From the NCBI GenBank assembly GCA_016709845.1, contig JADJMA010000007.1, positions 132,081-196,080 on the forward strand: DNA of 64,000 nt, given 5' to 3'. The notes under the pieces were generated by a model. The model was not told the origin of the DNA. It saw only the letters and a program-made list of their open reading frames with translations, and searched no databases. The stretch's first letter is position 1, and every line of letters begins with the position of its first letter. The stretch comes from Flammeovirgaceae bacterium. Its GTDB lineage: Bacteria > Bacteroidota > Bacteroidia > Cytophagales > Cyclobacteriaceae. Both the position numbers and the translations under genes were made by a program. Positions 9,679 through 19,891 of this stretch are shown here, one piece after another.

Positions 9679-11681
9679 GCATTGGACAGACAGAGTTTAA
9701 AAATGGAATCCTCCAGGGAATACCCGATCAGTTACCCGAACTCAGGTCATACGATCTTACCACAAATCATGCGCCTAAAGAAAGGATATTCTGACAAGTG
9801 CGGAAAAAAAACTAGCGGTGCGCAATGCCTTGCGATACTTTCACCCCCGTCATCATAAAATTCTTGCTGCAGAATTCTACAACGAGTTACAAGAATACGG
9901 TCGCATTTACATGTATCGATTTATGCCCGATTATAAAATGTATGCCCGGCCAATAAGCGAATACCCTTATAAGTCTCTGCAAGCTGCGGCTATCATGCTC
10001 ATGATACAAAATAATTTGGACGCAGCGGTTGCTCAACATCCACATGAATTAATTACTTATGGAGGTAATGGAGCGGTTTTCCAAAACTGGGCGCAGTATT
10101 TACTTACAATGAAGTACCTGGCTACTATGACAGACGAGCAAACACTGCATATGTATTCAGGGGCACCCCATGGGTTTATTTCCATCATCAAAAGAAGCAC
10201 CACGGGTTGTTGTGACAAACGGCATGATGATTCCTAATTATTCAAAACAGGATGACTGGGAGAAATATAATGCATTGGGGGTAACACAATATGGACAGAT
10301 GACAGCTGGAAGTTACATGTACATAGGTCCACAGGGGATTGTACATGGCACTAACATAACAATTTTAAATGCCGGAAGAAAAATTTCAAAACTGGGCGAA
10401 GGATTAGCTGGGAAAGTATTTGTAACCTCCGGATTAGGGGGCATGAGTGGTGCTCAGCCGAAAGCGGGTAACATTGCAGGTTGCATCACCGTGGTAGCTG
10501 AAGTAAATGAAAAAGCCGCGCGTAAAAGACATGAGCAAGGATGGGTGGATGAGTTGATCACAGATGCTGATGAACTTGCTAACCGAGTTATTCGTGCTAA
10601 GAAGCAAAAAGAAGTTGTTTCAATAGCGTATCTTGGTAATGTTGTCGATGTATGGGAAAAATTTGATCAGAAAAATATTTTTGTTGATTTAGGTTCCGAT
10701 CAAACTTCATTGCATAATCCGTGGGCGGGTGGTTATTATCCGGCCGGACTTTCTTATGAAGAGTCCAATCAAATGATGGCTATTAATCCTGATGAGTTTA
10801 AACAATACGTTCAGCGTTCACTGAGAAGACAAACGGATGCTATCAATAAGCACGCAGCTAAAGGAACATACTTCTTTGATTATGGAAATGCTTTTTTACT
10901 GGAAGCTTCACGAGCGGGTGCGGAAGTAATGGCTGACGATAAAATTAATTTCCGATACCCATCGTATGTACAGGATATTATGGGCCCCATGTGTTTTGAT
11001 TTTGGATTTGGCCCCTTTAGGTGGGTGTGTACTTCTGGAAAAGAAACGGATTTAGATTTTACAGATCAGTTGGCAGGCCATGTGTTGGAAGAGCTGGCAC
11101 GTAACGCTCAACCAGAAATACAATCGCAATTGCAAGACAATATAAATTGGATTAAATCCGCGAAAGCAAACAAATTGATTGTAGGGTCGCAGGCACGCAT
11201 TCTCTATGCAAATGCAGAAGGAAGAATTAAAATTGCGTTAGCCTTTAATCAAGCAATAAAAGATAAGAAGATCGGTCCTGTAGTTTTAGGTCGTGATCAT
11301 CACGATGTATCGGGTACCGATAGTCCGTATAGAGAGACATCAAACATCTATGATGGCTCGCGCTTTACAGCGGATATGGCTATACATAATGTGATCGGTG
11401 ATTCCTTTCGAGGAGCAACGTGGGTTTCTATCCATAATGGAGGTGGAGTAGGCTGGGGCGAAGTTATTAATGGCGGCTTTGGACTTTTGTTGGATGGATC
11501 AGCAGATGCAGAACGTAAACTCAAAAGCATGTTGTACTTTGATGTTAACAATGGCGTTGCACGCAGGGCCTGGGCTCGAAACGAAGGTGCTCTCAGTGCG
11601 ATACAACAAGAGCTTTCAGAGGCAGTGCAGATCACAATTCCTTTTCTGGCTGATGATACGTTACTCGATGAATTAATTTAG
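9675..11681 (+). CDS. hutU: urocanate hydratase
   Basis: Catalyses the second step of histidine degradation, urocanate to imidazolonepropionate, using NAD+ as a tightly bound electrophile in the cytoplasm. ATG 9675 overlaps the patatin stop. The frame shifts near 9780 (after NHAPK) and near 10162 in a GGGG run (SGHPMGLFPSS restored by removing one G). The joined protein of ~668 residues is full length. Recognisable blocks are TYGGNGAVFQNW, YGQMTAGSYMYIGPQG, VTSGLGGMSGAQPKA and the C-terminal GRDHHDVSGTDSPYRETS. No other hut genes (hutH, hutI, hutG) are nearby, so the pathway is split in this genome or the local cluster has other roles. Confidence 0.9.
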
Positions 11682-11690
11682 CATGCGACC

Positions 11691-12227
11691 ATGTTGGTAT
11701 TAATATTTAAAGCTCTTGGCTGGAAGATTGAGGGAAAATTTCCATCGGATCTTAAAAAATTTATTATTGCCGTGGCCCCGCATACAAGTAATTGGGATTT
11801 TCCGGTTGGCGTTTTGGCTCGTAGTGCCTTAAGAATTCAACGAGCAAAATTTTTGGGTAAAGATTCCTTATTCAAGCCTCCTTTTGGATGGCTCTTTCGC
11901 TCGTTAGGCGGATATCCGGTTAATCGCTCTTCTAAGCATGACATGGTGCATCAAGTGGTTGACATTTTTAATTCTCACGATGAATTCATTTTGGCGATAG
12001 CACCTGAAGGAACCAGAAAGAAAACGCAGAAACTACGAACCGGATTCTATTTTATTGCAAAAGGAGCGCACGTTCCTATTATACCTTGTGGGTTTGATTT
12101 TGTCAAAAAAACTATTGTGGTTGGTGAACCCTTCTACACAACAGACAATCAAGAGGCCGATTTCGAAACATTGTTAACATTTTACCGAAAAATTCATGCT
12201 AAGAATCCTGAGTTAGGTATTGATTGA
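11691..12227 (+). CDS. 1-acyl-glycerol-phosphate acyltransferase-like protein (PlsC family)
   Basis: A 178-residue, uninterrupted frame. The acyltransferase block 1 motif appears as HTSNWD (HX4D, near residue 31) and block 3 as APEGTRKK (near residue 105), followed by the lipid-acyl contact region VPIIPCGFDF. The protein is shorter than typical PlsC (~240 residues) and lacks a clear N-terminal membrane helix, as in the small acyltransferase group of Bacteroidota. It likely acylates a lysophospholipid or related lipid at the membrane face. It follows hutU by 9 bp and may share its transcript. Confidence 0.8.
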   Translation: MLVLIFKALGWKIEGKFPSDLKKFIIAVAPHTSNWDFPVGVLARSALRIQRAKFLGKDSLFKPPFGWLFRSLGGYPVNRSSKHDMVHQVVDIFNSHDEFILAIAPEGTRKKTQKLRTGFYFIAKGAHVPIIPCGFDFVKKTIVVGEPFYTTDNQEADFETLLTFYRKIHAKNPELGID

Positions 12228-12345
12228 CGCTTCTTTTCAGAATTAACCGCACCTTATAAATAAATTAGACAACTGACGGTAAAATTAAAGAGCCATCGTA
12301 AGGATTGTTTTTTAATTATATAATGAACCTATAATTTCGCGGCTC

Positions 12346-13623
12346 ATGACGTACGCGGAAACGCTAACCTATCTTTATCATAACCTCCCCATGTTTCAAA
12401 GGGTCGGTGCAGCGGCATATAAAAAGGATTTAACTAATACTCTCCAACTGTGTGAGGTACTGGGCAATCCGCAGAGAAAATTTAAGAGCATACATATTGC
12501 CGGCACCAATGGCAAAGGAAGTACCTCTCACATGCTGGCGGCCATTCTTCAAACAGCAGGTTACAAAACCGGACTTTATACATCGCCACATCTTAAAGAG
12601 TTTACAGAACGAATTCGTGTAAATGGCAATGAAGTGTCGCAGGAATTTGTAGTCGATTTTGTAACGCGGATTAAACCTTCCATTGAATCCATAAAACCTT
12701 CCTTTTTTGAAATTACTGTGGCCATGGCTTTCGATTATTTTGCCAAAGCGCAAATTGATATTGCAGTAGTTGAAACAGGCATGGGTGGCCGGCTCGATTC
12801 TACGAATGTAATTCATCCCATTCTTTCTATCATCACCAACATAAGTTGGGATCACATGGATTTATTGGGAGACACCCTTCCTAAAATTGCTTTTGAGAAA
12901 GCAGGAATCATTAAAGAAGCTGTTCCGGTAGTTGTAAGTGAGCGTCAGGATGAAGTGGCTCACGTGTTTACAGATAGAGCAAACGAAACCAAGAGCAAGA
13001 TTACTTTTGCTTCGGATGTTTATAAGATCACAAGAACTTCGCGTGGGCATTATGATCTTGCGATGCACAATCAACCATCTATATCCTTAGAAACTGATCT
13101 GACGGGTGGCTATCAGGCTAAAAATATTCCAGGTGTGGTGTGTGGAGTAAATGAATTACTCTTAGGCGGATTCTCAATTTCAGAAAAGCACATTCAACAG
13201 GGATTAAAAAATACGAGTACCCTTACGGGATTAAAAGGAAGATGGCAAACCATCGACACAAATCCATTGACAATTTGCGATACGGGTCATAACGAAGCGG
13301 GTATTAAAGAAATTCTGCAGCAAATCAAACTAATGGAATTCGATCAGCTGCATTGGGTATTAGGCATGGTAAAAGATAAAGACGTTTCAAAGGTTCTTAC
13401 TCTATTGCCTAAAGAAGCTAAATATTATTTTTGTGAAGCTTCAATACCACGGGCTATGCCATCAAGCGAGCTGATGGAAAAAGCTTTACGCTTTGGCTTA
13501 GTTGGTAAGGATTGCAAAGACGTAAATAATGCGCTTCGGGAAGCCAGAAAAGAGAGTAACTCCAATGATTTAATCTTTGTGGGAGGAAGTACATTTGTTG
13601 TAGCTGAAATTGAAAATCTGTGA
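12346..13623 (+). CDS. folC: bifunctional folylpolyglutamate synthase / dihydrofolate synthase
   Basis: Adds glutamate to dihydropteroate and to folates in folate cofactor synthesis. The 425-residue frame is intact. The ATP-binding P-loop GTNGKGSTSHM lies near residue 52, and the Mur-ligase-family signature ETGMGGRLDSTN near residue 142 binds metal and folate. DTGHNEAGI marks the C-terminal domain that binds glutamate. A TATAATTTCG sequence just upstream (12328-12337) is a plausible -7 element. The stop overlaps the trmB start (GTGA, 13620-13623), so the two are translationally coupled. Confidence 0.92.
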   Translation: MTYAETLTYLYHNLPMFQRVGAAAYKKDLTNTLQLCEVLGNPQRKFKSIHIAGTNGKGSTSHMLAAILQTAGYKTGLYTSPHLKEFTERIRVNGNEVSQEFVVDFVTRIKPSIESIKPSFFEITVAMAFDYFAKAQIDIAVVETGMGGRLDSTNVIHPILSIITNISWDHMDLLGDTLPKIAFEKAGIIKEAVPVVVSERQDEVAHVFTDRANETKSKITFASDVYKITRTSRGHYDLAMHNQPSISLETDLTGGYQAKNIPGVVCGVNELLLGGFSISEKHIQQGLKNTSTLTGLKGRWQTIDTNPLTICDTGHNEAGIKEILQQIKLMEFDQLHWVLGMVKDKDVSKVLTLLPKEAKYYFCEASIPRAMPSSELMEKALRFGLVGKDCKDVNNALREARKESNSNDLIFVGGSTFVVAEIENL

Positions 13624-14278
13624 AAAGTAAACTAAAACGTTTTGAAATAATTTCTGGCCGCGATAACGTTATCGAGCCTGGTAAGGATAGGTTTCTAAAC
13701 ATTAAGGGCAAATGGAAGCAAGAATATTTTAAGAATAGTAATCCGTTGACAATAGAATTAGCCTGTGGTAGGGGAGAGTATACCGTAGGTATGGCGCGGA
13801 TGTTTCCAGAGAGAAATTATGTAGGCGTAGATAAAAAGGTGACCGCCTTTGGAAGGGTAGCACCTGGGCTGTGGAAGATAATCTGAATAATGCGGCTTTT
13901 CTTAGAACAGATATTTTATTCATCGAGAGTTTTTTTGAACTCAGTGAAGTGGATGAAGTTTGGCTAACTTTTCCTGATCCACGTCCGCGCAAGCGAGACA
14001 GTAAGCGCAGACTTTCAAGTACCCGGTATCTCGACATGTATAAGAAATTATTGAAGCCGGATGGATACTTTAGATTTAAAACCGATAATACCGATTTATT
14101 CAATTTTACTTTGGAAGAACTCGCCTACCGGAATGATATTGTGGATTATAAATACACGCACGATTTATATCAATCGGACCTAAGGGATGAGTGCCACGAC
14201 ATCAAAACCAAATACGAGGAGATGTTTGCAGCACAAGGTGAGAAAATAAAATATCTGCGATTGAGATTTACTCATTAA
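13620..14278 (+). CDS. trmB: tRNA (guanine-N7)-methyltransferase
   Basis: Methylates G46 in tRNA variable loops using S-adenosylmethionine. The GTG start at 13620 overlaps the folC stop. Visible motifs are ELACGRGEYTVGMA (SAM-binding), VGVDKK-GDRLWKG, the family signature LTFPDPRPRKRDSKRRL, and the C-terminal LRLRFTH. A frameshift near 13838 in an AAAAA run splits it; one more A joins the halves into a ~220-residue protein of usual length. The enzyme is widely conserved, so a sequencing deletion is likely. Confidence 0.9.
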
Positions 14279-14297
14279 ATAGCCGTAACTATTTGAA

Positions 14298-14879
14298 CTA
14301 ATCAATCTCTAATTTTTCTAAAATTTCAGATAATTGTGAATAATCGTTTAGGCCCGGTTTCATCTCCGCATTGCCGGTAAGATTTAATCCCGCAATCGGG
14401 AACTTCAGGATTTGGTCAAGTGTATAGCGGCTTGATTCTAAATCGAGTAATATATCTGCCGAGTTAGCAATTTCTTTCAGGGTGTACATATCATGTTCAT
14501 AATCTCCCGATAATTCGGTAACAACAACATAGCGAACCTTAGCATTAGTTGCCTTAAGTTGGTCTTTGACTTTTGACCAGTTGGCTATTGAAATCGTTAT
14601 GATTAATTCAAAATTATTAAACGCATGAACTTCCGATACCAAATCACTGTCAATTTGTATCCAATCAACGCCATATTCATGCAATATCCCCGGAACTGCA
14701 CCTGCCTTGAGTTCTATCATGAATTGAGGCCCTGTTACCCAACTGGTTATCTCTGCAAAGGTTTTAGGATTAACGGATTCAATAGGGAACCCAAGCCAAT
14801 CGACACCCATGCCTGCGCAATATCGGGCATCACTCAGGTTGGTGATATTTCCGACTTTTACTTTCGTTTTTAATAACAT
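14298..14879 (-). CDS. phosphoribosylanthranilate isomerase-like (TrpF-like) protein
   Basis: A 193-residue TIM-barrel-like protein. The start MLLKTKVKVGNITNLSDARYC aligns with the TrpF N-terminus, whose hallmark is K-V/I-C-G-I-T. Here the catalytic cysteine position is Gly-Asn, so the general acid/base Cys of TrpF is missing. The barrel end GLNLTGNAEMKPGLNDYS resembles the TrpF phosphate-binding end. No tryptophan genes are near. It is either a TrpF paralogue with another role or a divergent isomerase; I would not call it trpF. Confidence 0.6.
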   Translation of the reverse strand: MLLKTKVKVGNITNLSDARYCAGMGVDWLGFPIESVNPKTFAEITSWVTGPQFMIELKAGAVPGILHEYGVDWIQIDSDLVSEVHAFNNFELIITISIANWSKVKDQLKATNAKVRYVVVTELSGDYEHDMYTLKEIANSADILLDLESSRYTLDQILKFPIAGLNLTGNAEMKPGLNDYSQLSEILEKLEID

Positions 14880-14929
14880 GGCTCAAATATCAAAAAGAAA
14901 AAATAACTTTGAAATGAATTAATGTGAGA

Positions 14930-15643
14930 ATGCGAAGATATCGTGGTATTATATTAGTGATTGGAGTGTTGTTATCATGCTCATCCGAAGACCCGGTCAA
15001 TCCTGATTTTGGATTAAATTTTTTTCCGTTACAAACGGGAATGAGCTGGATTTACCAGGTTGATGAGACTACGATTAATCAATCGCAGGAGACAAAACTT
15101 ACCTATGAGCTTCGTGTTACTATAACGGATTCGGTGCGCAATTCAAGTAATCAGGATGCTTATATCATTACCCGCGAAACCAGAACCTCGGCAGCAAACC
15201 CTTGGCAAACCTTGGATACCTGGTCAGCCAGAATTGAAAATAATCAGTTAATTCAAAGTGAAGGCAATGCCTCATTTGTGAAACTCATATTTCCGCCTTC
15301 TATGGGATTATCTTGGAATGGGAATCAATTCAATAATCTACCCAATAATGGAAACCTGTTTAATGGTAGTGAAAGTGAATCGTATCGGGTAACAACTTAT
15401 GATCTTCTTTTTGGAAATGGAGCAACGGAGTATTTGAAAAGCCTTATGGTTGTTCAAAATAATTTCGTTGATGCTATTGTTGGGAAAGATCAGCGCCATG
15501 AAGTCTATGCTCGCGATATTGGTTTGGTTTATAAAGAAGTAACGCAACTGGAATATTGTACAACTCCCGATTGCTTAGGACAACAAAAGATTGACAAAGG
15601 AGTTATGTATGTGCAATCGCTGAAAGAATATGCATCGCGGTAA
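14930..15643 (+). CDS. secreted lipoprotein of unknown function
   Basis: About 238 residues starting at ATG 14930 (the GTG at 14924 is an alternative). The leader MRRYRGIILVIGVLLSCSS is a lipoprotein signal with lipobox LLSC. The mature part is a beta-rich domain with FFPLQTGMSWIYQVDET, typical of Bacteroidota surface or periplasmic lipoproteins whose function is not known. The 3' end overlaps the start of the T9SS subtilase by 14 bp, so the two are probably co-translated and may act together at the cell surface. Confidence 0.7.
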   Translation: MRRYRGIILVIGVLLSCSSEDPVNPDFGLNFFPLQTGMSWIYQVDETTINQSQETKLTYELRVTITDSVRNSSNQDAYIITRETRTSAANPWQTLDTWSARIENNQLIQSEGNASFVKLIFPPSMGLSWNGNQFNNLPNNGNLFNGSESESYRVTTYDLLFGNGATEYLKSLMVVQNNFVDAIVGKDQRHEVYARDIGLVYKEVTQLEYCTTPDCLGQQKIDKGVMYVQSLKEYASR

Positions 15644-17237
15644 GTTGATTCTCTTTTACCTTTTTTTATCCTGGGGTACACAGGCGCAAAGCAATCGCTA
15701 TTTTGTTTTTTTTAAGGATAAGGTGGGAACGCCTTTTTCAATTTCTGATCCAACGCAGTTTTTAAGTATTCGAAGTATTGACCGGAGACAAAAGCAAGGT
15801 ATTTCGATAACTGAAGAAGACTTACCGGTCAATCCAGGTTATGTATCTCAAGTAAAAATAACCGGAGCCAAAACTTTTTTTACCTCCCGGTGGTGGAATG
15901 GTGTGTTGGTTGAAGGAGACCCTGCAACACTGGCTACCGTAAATGCACTTCCATTTGTAAAAGAATCCGTACTGGTGGCACCAGGTGCAAAATTAGTAGG
16001 TGGGAGGACTTCAAAGGTAAAACAACGTAAAACCTCAACGGCTGATCAACCGGCAAATCAATTTCAGTTGCAGCAGCTGGGTCTGGATGTTATGCAAGAA
16101 GCGGGGTATAGGGGAGAAGGTGTTTTTATAGCGGTGTTTGACAGCGGTTTTGAAGGAGTGAATGTAAGTACACCTTTTGCCGACTTATTTTTAGAAAACA
16201 GAATTAATCAAACTAAGAATTTTGTTACCAACGAATCAACTGTTTTCGGATATGATGATCATGGAAGCGAAGTGTTATCCATCATGGCTGCTCATCAACC
16301 TGATTCGTATTTTGGTGGTGCTTATAAAGCGAACTACTTTTTATATCTCACAGAAGATGTTTCGAGTGAATACCGTATTGAGGAATATAACTGGACGTTT
16401 GCTGCTGAGAGAGCCGATAGCGCTGGGGTAGATGTTATCAATTCCTCACTCGGATACACAGAGTTTGATGATCCTTCCATGGATTACCAAACTACGGATT
16501 TGAACGGAACTACAGCCGTTGTAACACAAGCTGCTCGAAAGGCTATTGATAAAGGAATGCTTGTTGTTACAAGTGCTGGCAATGAAGGATCGTCCTCGTG
16601 GAAATTTACTACTCCTCCGGCTGACGCGGAAGGAATACTTGCTGTTGGATCGGTAACGAGCAGCGGAACATTAAGTGGATTCAGTTCAAAAGGACCTACG
16701 GCTGATAATCGAATTAAACCCGATGTGGTTGCGCTTGGCTCTGGAGCCAGTGTAATTAAAGCCAGCGGTTCAATTGGCACAACCAGTGGCACCTCGGTGT
16801 CGAGTCCATTGGTAGCAAGTCTGGCTGCTGGCGTATTGCAGGCCTATCCGTACTTAACGGTAAATGAAATTTATGATGCCATCGTTAATACAGCTTCGCA
16901 GGCAAAAACACCGGATAATTTGTTTGGGTATGGTATTCCTAATTTTAAAGCAATTAAAAATTATATTGATAGTTTGCAGGATACTCCACTGATTTCTGTA
17001 TTCCCAAATCCGGTAACAGGATCGACTTTCAGTATTGCCTTAAAGGAACTGGATGTTGATCCGGTGCAAATTACTATTTACGATTCGCGCGGCAGCAAAG
17101 TAGCGGAGTCCAGCGTACAAATAAATTGGTTAAATAATCCATTCCAATATGATGTTTCCCTTTTTGCTTCGGGGTTGTATTATGTTAAGGTTCAATCTGG
17201 GAATACCGTATCGACTGTTAAGATTGCTAAGTTATAA
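15630..17237 (+). CDS. subtilisin-family (S8) serine protease with T9SS C-terminal sorting domain
   Basis: An intact 535-residue frame. A Sec signal peptide (LFYLFLSWGTQAQ) is followed by an inhibitor-like propeptide region, then the S8 catalytic domain with Asp in VFDSGFEG (near residue 171), His in DDHGSEV (near 211) and Ser in GTSVSSPLVA (near 390). SAGNEG marks the oxyanion Asn region. From about residue 450 comes a type A T9SS sorting domain: PLISVFPNPVTGSTF, then ASGLYYVKVQSG and VSTVKIAKL. The protein is therefore expected to be exported by Sec, moved across the outer membrane by T9SS, and anchored or released. It overlaps the preceding lipoprotein gene. Confidence 0.9.
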   Translation: MHRGKLILFYLFLSWGTQAQSNRYFVFFKDKVGTPFSISDPTQFLSIRSIDRRQKQGISITEEDLPVNPGYVSQVKITGAKTFFTSRWWNGVLVEGDPATLATVNALPFVKESVLVAPGAKLVGGRTSKVKQRKTSTADQPANQFQLQQLGLDVMQEAGYRGEGVFIAVFDSGFEGVNVSTPFADLFLENRINQTKNFVTNESTVFGYDDHGSEVLSIMAAHQPDSYFGGAYKANYFLYLTEDVSSEYRIEEYNWTFAAERADSAGVDVINSSLGYTEFDDPSMDYQTTDLNGTTAVVTQAARKAIDKGMLVVTSAGNEGSSSWKFTTPPADAEGILAVGSVTSSGTLSGFSSKGPTADNRIKPDVVALGSGASVIKASGSIGTTSGTSVSSPLVASLAAGVLQAYPYLTVNEIYDAIVNTASQAKTPDNLFGYGIPNFKAIKNYIDSLQDTPLISVFPNPVTGSTFSIALKELDVDPVQITIYDSRGSKVAESSVQINWLNNPFQYDVSLFASGLYYVKVQSGNTVSTVKIAKL

Positions 17238-17312
17238 TTGGTCTTAGGATTCAGGTAAACCTGCTTATCTTTGCAGGAGAAATTAAAACATACCTCAATA
17301 AATTTATCGTCC

Positions 17313-17968
17313 ATGGAAATTATTATTGCTCCTTCTATCCTTGCCGCAGATTTTGCTAATCTTCAACAGGAGGTAGGCATGATAAACGAAAGCGAAGCGG
17401 ATTGGATCCACGTAGATGTAATGGATGGAGTTTTTGTGCCCAATATTTCTTTTGGGATGCCAGTGATAAAGGCTATAAAGAAACATGCCAAGAAGCCTTT
17501 GGACGTTCACTTAATGATTGTTCAACCAGAACGATATGTAGAAGTTTTTCATGAGGTGGGTGCAGATATTTTAACTGTTCATGTAGAAGCAAGCACGCAT
17601 TTACATCGTACTATTCAGCAAATAAAGGCTACAGGCATGAAGGCCGGGGTAGCAATCAATCCGCATACTCCCGTTTCCTTATTACAGGACATAATCGCAG
17701 ATATTGATTTGGTTTGTATGATGTCGGTTAATCCTGGATTTGGTGGCCAGAAATTTATTGAACACACATACAAAAAGTTTCTGAATTAAAGCAGTTGATC
17801 TCAGCTACTCATTCGAAAGCATTAATTGAAATTGATGGTGGAGTTAATCAGGAAAATACAAAACCTTTGATACAGGCAGGAGCAGGTGTTTTAGTAGCGG
17901 GTAATTTTGTTTTTTCGGCACCTAACCCTAAAGAGGTAATTCAACGTTTAAAGAGTATCTCAAAATAA
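17313..17968 (+). CDS. rpe: ribulose-phosphate 3-epimerase
   Basis: Interconverts ribulose-5-phosphate and xylulose-5-phosphate in the pentose phosphate pathway. ATG 17313 gives MEIIIAPSILAADFANLQ. Catalytic and metal residues are visible in WIHVDVMDGVFVPN, PLDVHLMI and MMSVNPGFGGQKF. A frameshift at ~17770 in AAAAA changes EHTYKK-VSELK into a stop. Downstream in the shifted frame come ALIEIDGGVNQEN (the second catalytic Asp) and GAGVLVAGNFVF. The joined length of ~218 residues is normal. A consensus deletion in a homopolymer is likely. Confidence 0.9.
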
Positions 17969-18009
17969 ACTCTGGCGTGAAGTTTGGTCTTAATCATGAA
18001 AGTTCGTCT

Positions 18010-18582
18010 ATGAGATTTCCACTTCTGATTTTATCACTTCTTATACTATCCTCCTGCGCGCGCCAGGTAAGCCGTATTGATCCGAGTCAGCAAATTGATT
18101 TAAGTGGCCGATGGAATGATTCTGACTCCCGCCAGGTAGCAGAAAAAATGACTTCTGAACTTTTGAATAGCACTACCTTTAAAGAATACGCAAGTGCTCT
18201 CGGTAAAAAGCCAGCTATTATTGTGGGGCAGATCAGTAATCGAACCAGTGAGCATATTGATGCCAACAATTACATTAAAAAGTTTGAAGTCTCTATTTTC
18301 AACTCAGGCCTTGCCGATTTAGTTGAGTCCGAAGAGTTTCGGGACAAACTAAGGTTAGAGCGCGCCCAGCAACAAGACTTTGCCGATCCGGCCACTATGG
18401 CTCAATGGGGAAAAGAACTCGGAGCAAACCTGATGCTTTTCGGAGAGATGACCTCAGAGACAGATACCGCAAATAAAAGCCGGATAGTGAATTATGTGAC
18501 AACCTTATTCCTTACCGATATGGAAACCAACAAGCGGATTTGGTACGGCCAACACGAAATAAAGAAGTACATAAAAAATTGA
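18010..18582 (+). CDS. LpoB-like lipoprotein (penicillin-binding-protein activator family)
   Basis: About 190 residues from ATG 18010. The lipoprotein signal LLILSLLILSSCA carries the lipobox. The mature domain resembles the LpoB/COG3417 fold: ISNRTSEHID, VESEEFRDKLRLER, then ELGANLMLFGEM and LTDMETNKRIWYGQHEIKK. In Enterobacteria, LpoB is an outer-membrane lipoprotein that activates the cell-wall synthase PBP1B; in Bacteroidota the partner is not established. It lies 17 bp before a COG3014-like lipoprotein, a common gene pair, so the two probably form an envelope complex. Confidence 0.75.
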   Translation: MRFPLLILSLLILSSCARQVSRIDPSQQIDLSGRWNDSDSRQVAEKMTSELLNSTTFKEYASALGKKPAIIVGQISNRTSEHIDANNYIKKFEVSIFNSGLADLVESEEFRDKLRLERAQQQDFADPATMAQWGKELGANLMLFGEMTSETDTANKSRIVNYVTTLFLTDMETNKRIWYGQHEIKKYIKN

Positions 18583-18599
18583 CATTACTTAGATTTTGA

Positions 18600-19798
18600 A
18601 TGCCCATGAATCAGCCCAGGATTCAATATTTAAAATTTAAGATTCTTTTCTTAACAGGGCTACTCAGTTCCTGTGCCACCTATTACCAAGCCAACCATAC
18701 ATTTAATGAGGAGTTTGAAAGTGGTAATTTGAACAGTGCGCTGTCTGAGCTTCAAGCCAAATCATCGGAAGCTACCGGCAGGCGAGAATTTTTATTTGAT
18801 GTAAATAACGGCTTGGTGCTTTCCATGTTAGGACGCTATGAAGAAAGCAATGAGTACTTTGAAAAGGCTTTCCTTTTTGGTGAAGACTACCGCAAAAACT
18901 ATCTTAATGAAGCAGCCTCGTACCTCTCCAATCCCATGATCACTACTTACCGGGGAGAAGATCATGAACATTTAATGTTGCTGTATTATAAGGCGATAAA
19001 TTATCTTACGCTTGGCAAGCCCGAATCTGCATTGGTAGAATGCCGCAGGCTCAATATCCGACTGCAACAACTAAGCGATCGCTACGAAAATGAGAATAAG
19101 TTTAAACGCGATGCTTTTGTACACGTGCTGATGGGAGTGATCTACGATTCGGATCATGATTATAATAATGCATTTATTGCCTATCGCAATGCGCTTCAAA
19201 TTTATCAAGATGATTATCAGCGGTTGTTTCAACTTGATGTTCCCGATCAACTTAAATTAGATATTCTCAGGACGGCCTGGCTTATAATGAGAAAGATAAA
19301 AACGGCCTGGCCAGCCTTGAATTATTTAGGGTTGCTTTACCAAGGTATGTGGAAAGGCCAACGTATTATATTGGTGCTACTTTAAGTTGCGTGGATTCTG
19401 ACTTTGAGTTACAACTACTCGAGGATGTAAACAAAATTGCATTTAAAGGTTTAGATCAGCGCATGGATCTTGAACTTAGCAAGGCACTCATTCGCGTAGC
19501 ATTAAAGAAGGTAGCTGAGTACCAGGTAAAGCAAGAAGATAAGACCCTTGGCTCTGTATTGGGATTGATTAACGCTATAACCGAAAAAGCAGATACCCGC
19601 AACTGGCAGACTTTGCCCCATAGTATTTATTATGTGCGGGTTCCTTTACAGACAGGGCAAAACAAGATCACATTACACCTCGCAGGACCAGGAGGAGATT
19701 CCCATAGCCAGGAGTTTAATTATGAGATAAAGAAGGGGCAGGTACTATTTCACACGTTTAGTTCGTTAGAAAGTGGGTACCCTAATTATGGGTATTGA
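18600..19798 (+). CDS. COG3014-like TPR lipoprotein paired with LpoB
   Basis: About 399 residues with one frameshift near 19270 (LDILR to QDGLAYNEKD). The leader has lipobox LLSSCATYY. The N-terminal half has TPR-like helices (LSMLGRYEESNEYFEKAF, ALVECRRLNIRLQQLSDRYE, NNAFIAYRNALQIY), and the C-terminal half is beta-rich (IYYVRVPLQ, ITLHLAGPGGD). COG3014 proteins regularly sit next to LpoB-like genes; their role in the envelope is unknown. The likely start is ATG 18600, with ATG 18606 as an alternative. Confidence 0.7.
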
Positions 19799-19891
19799 TC
19801 GGGCAGCCCAATTTTACCTTCCGCTTCTGCCTGTTATCTTTAGGGTTTAATCGAATCTGACCTGAAATCCAGACTATCCATACTTGCGTTA

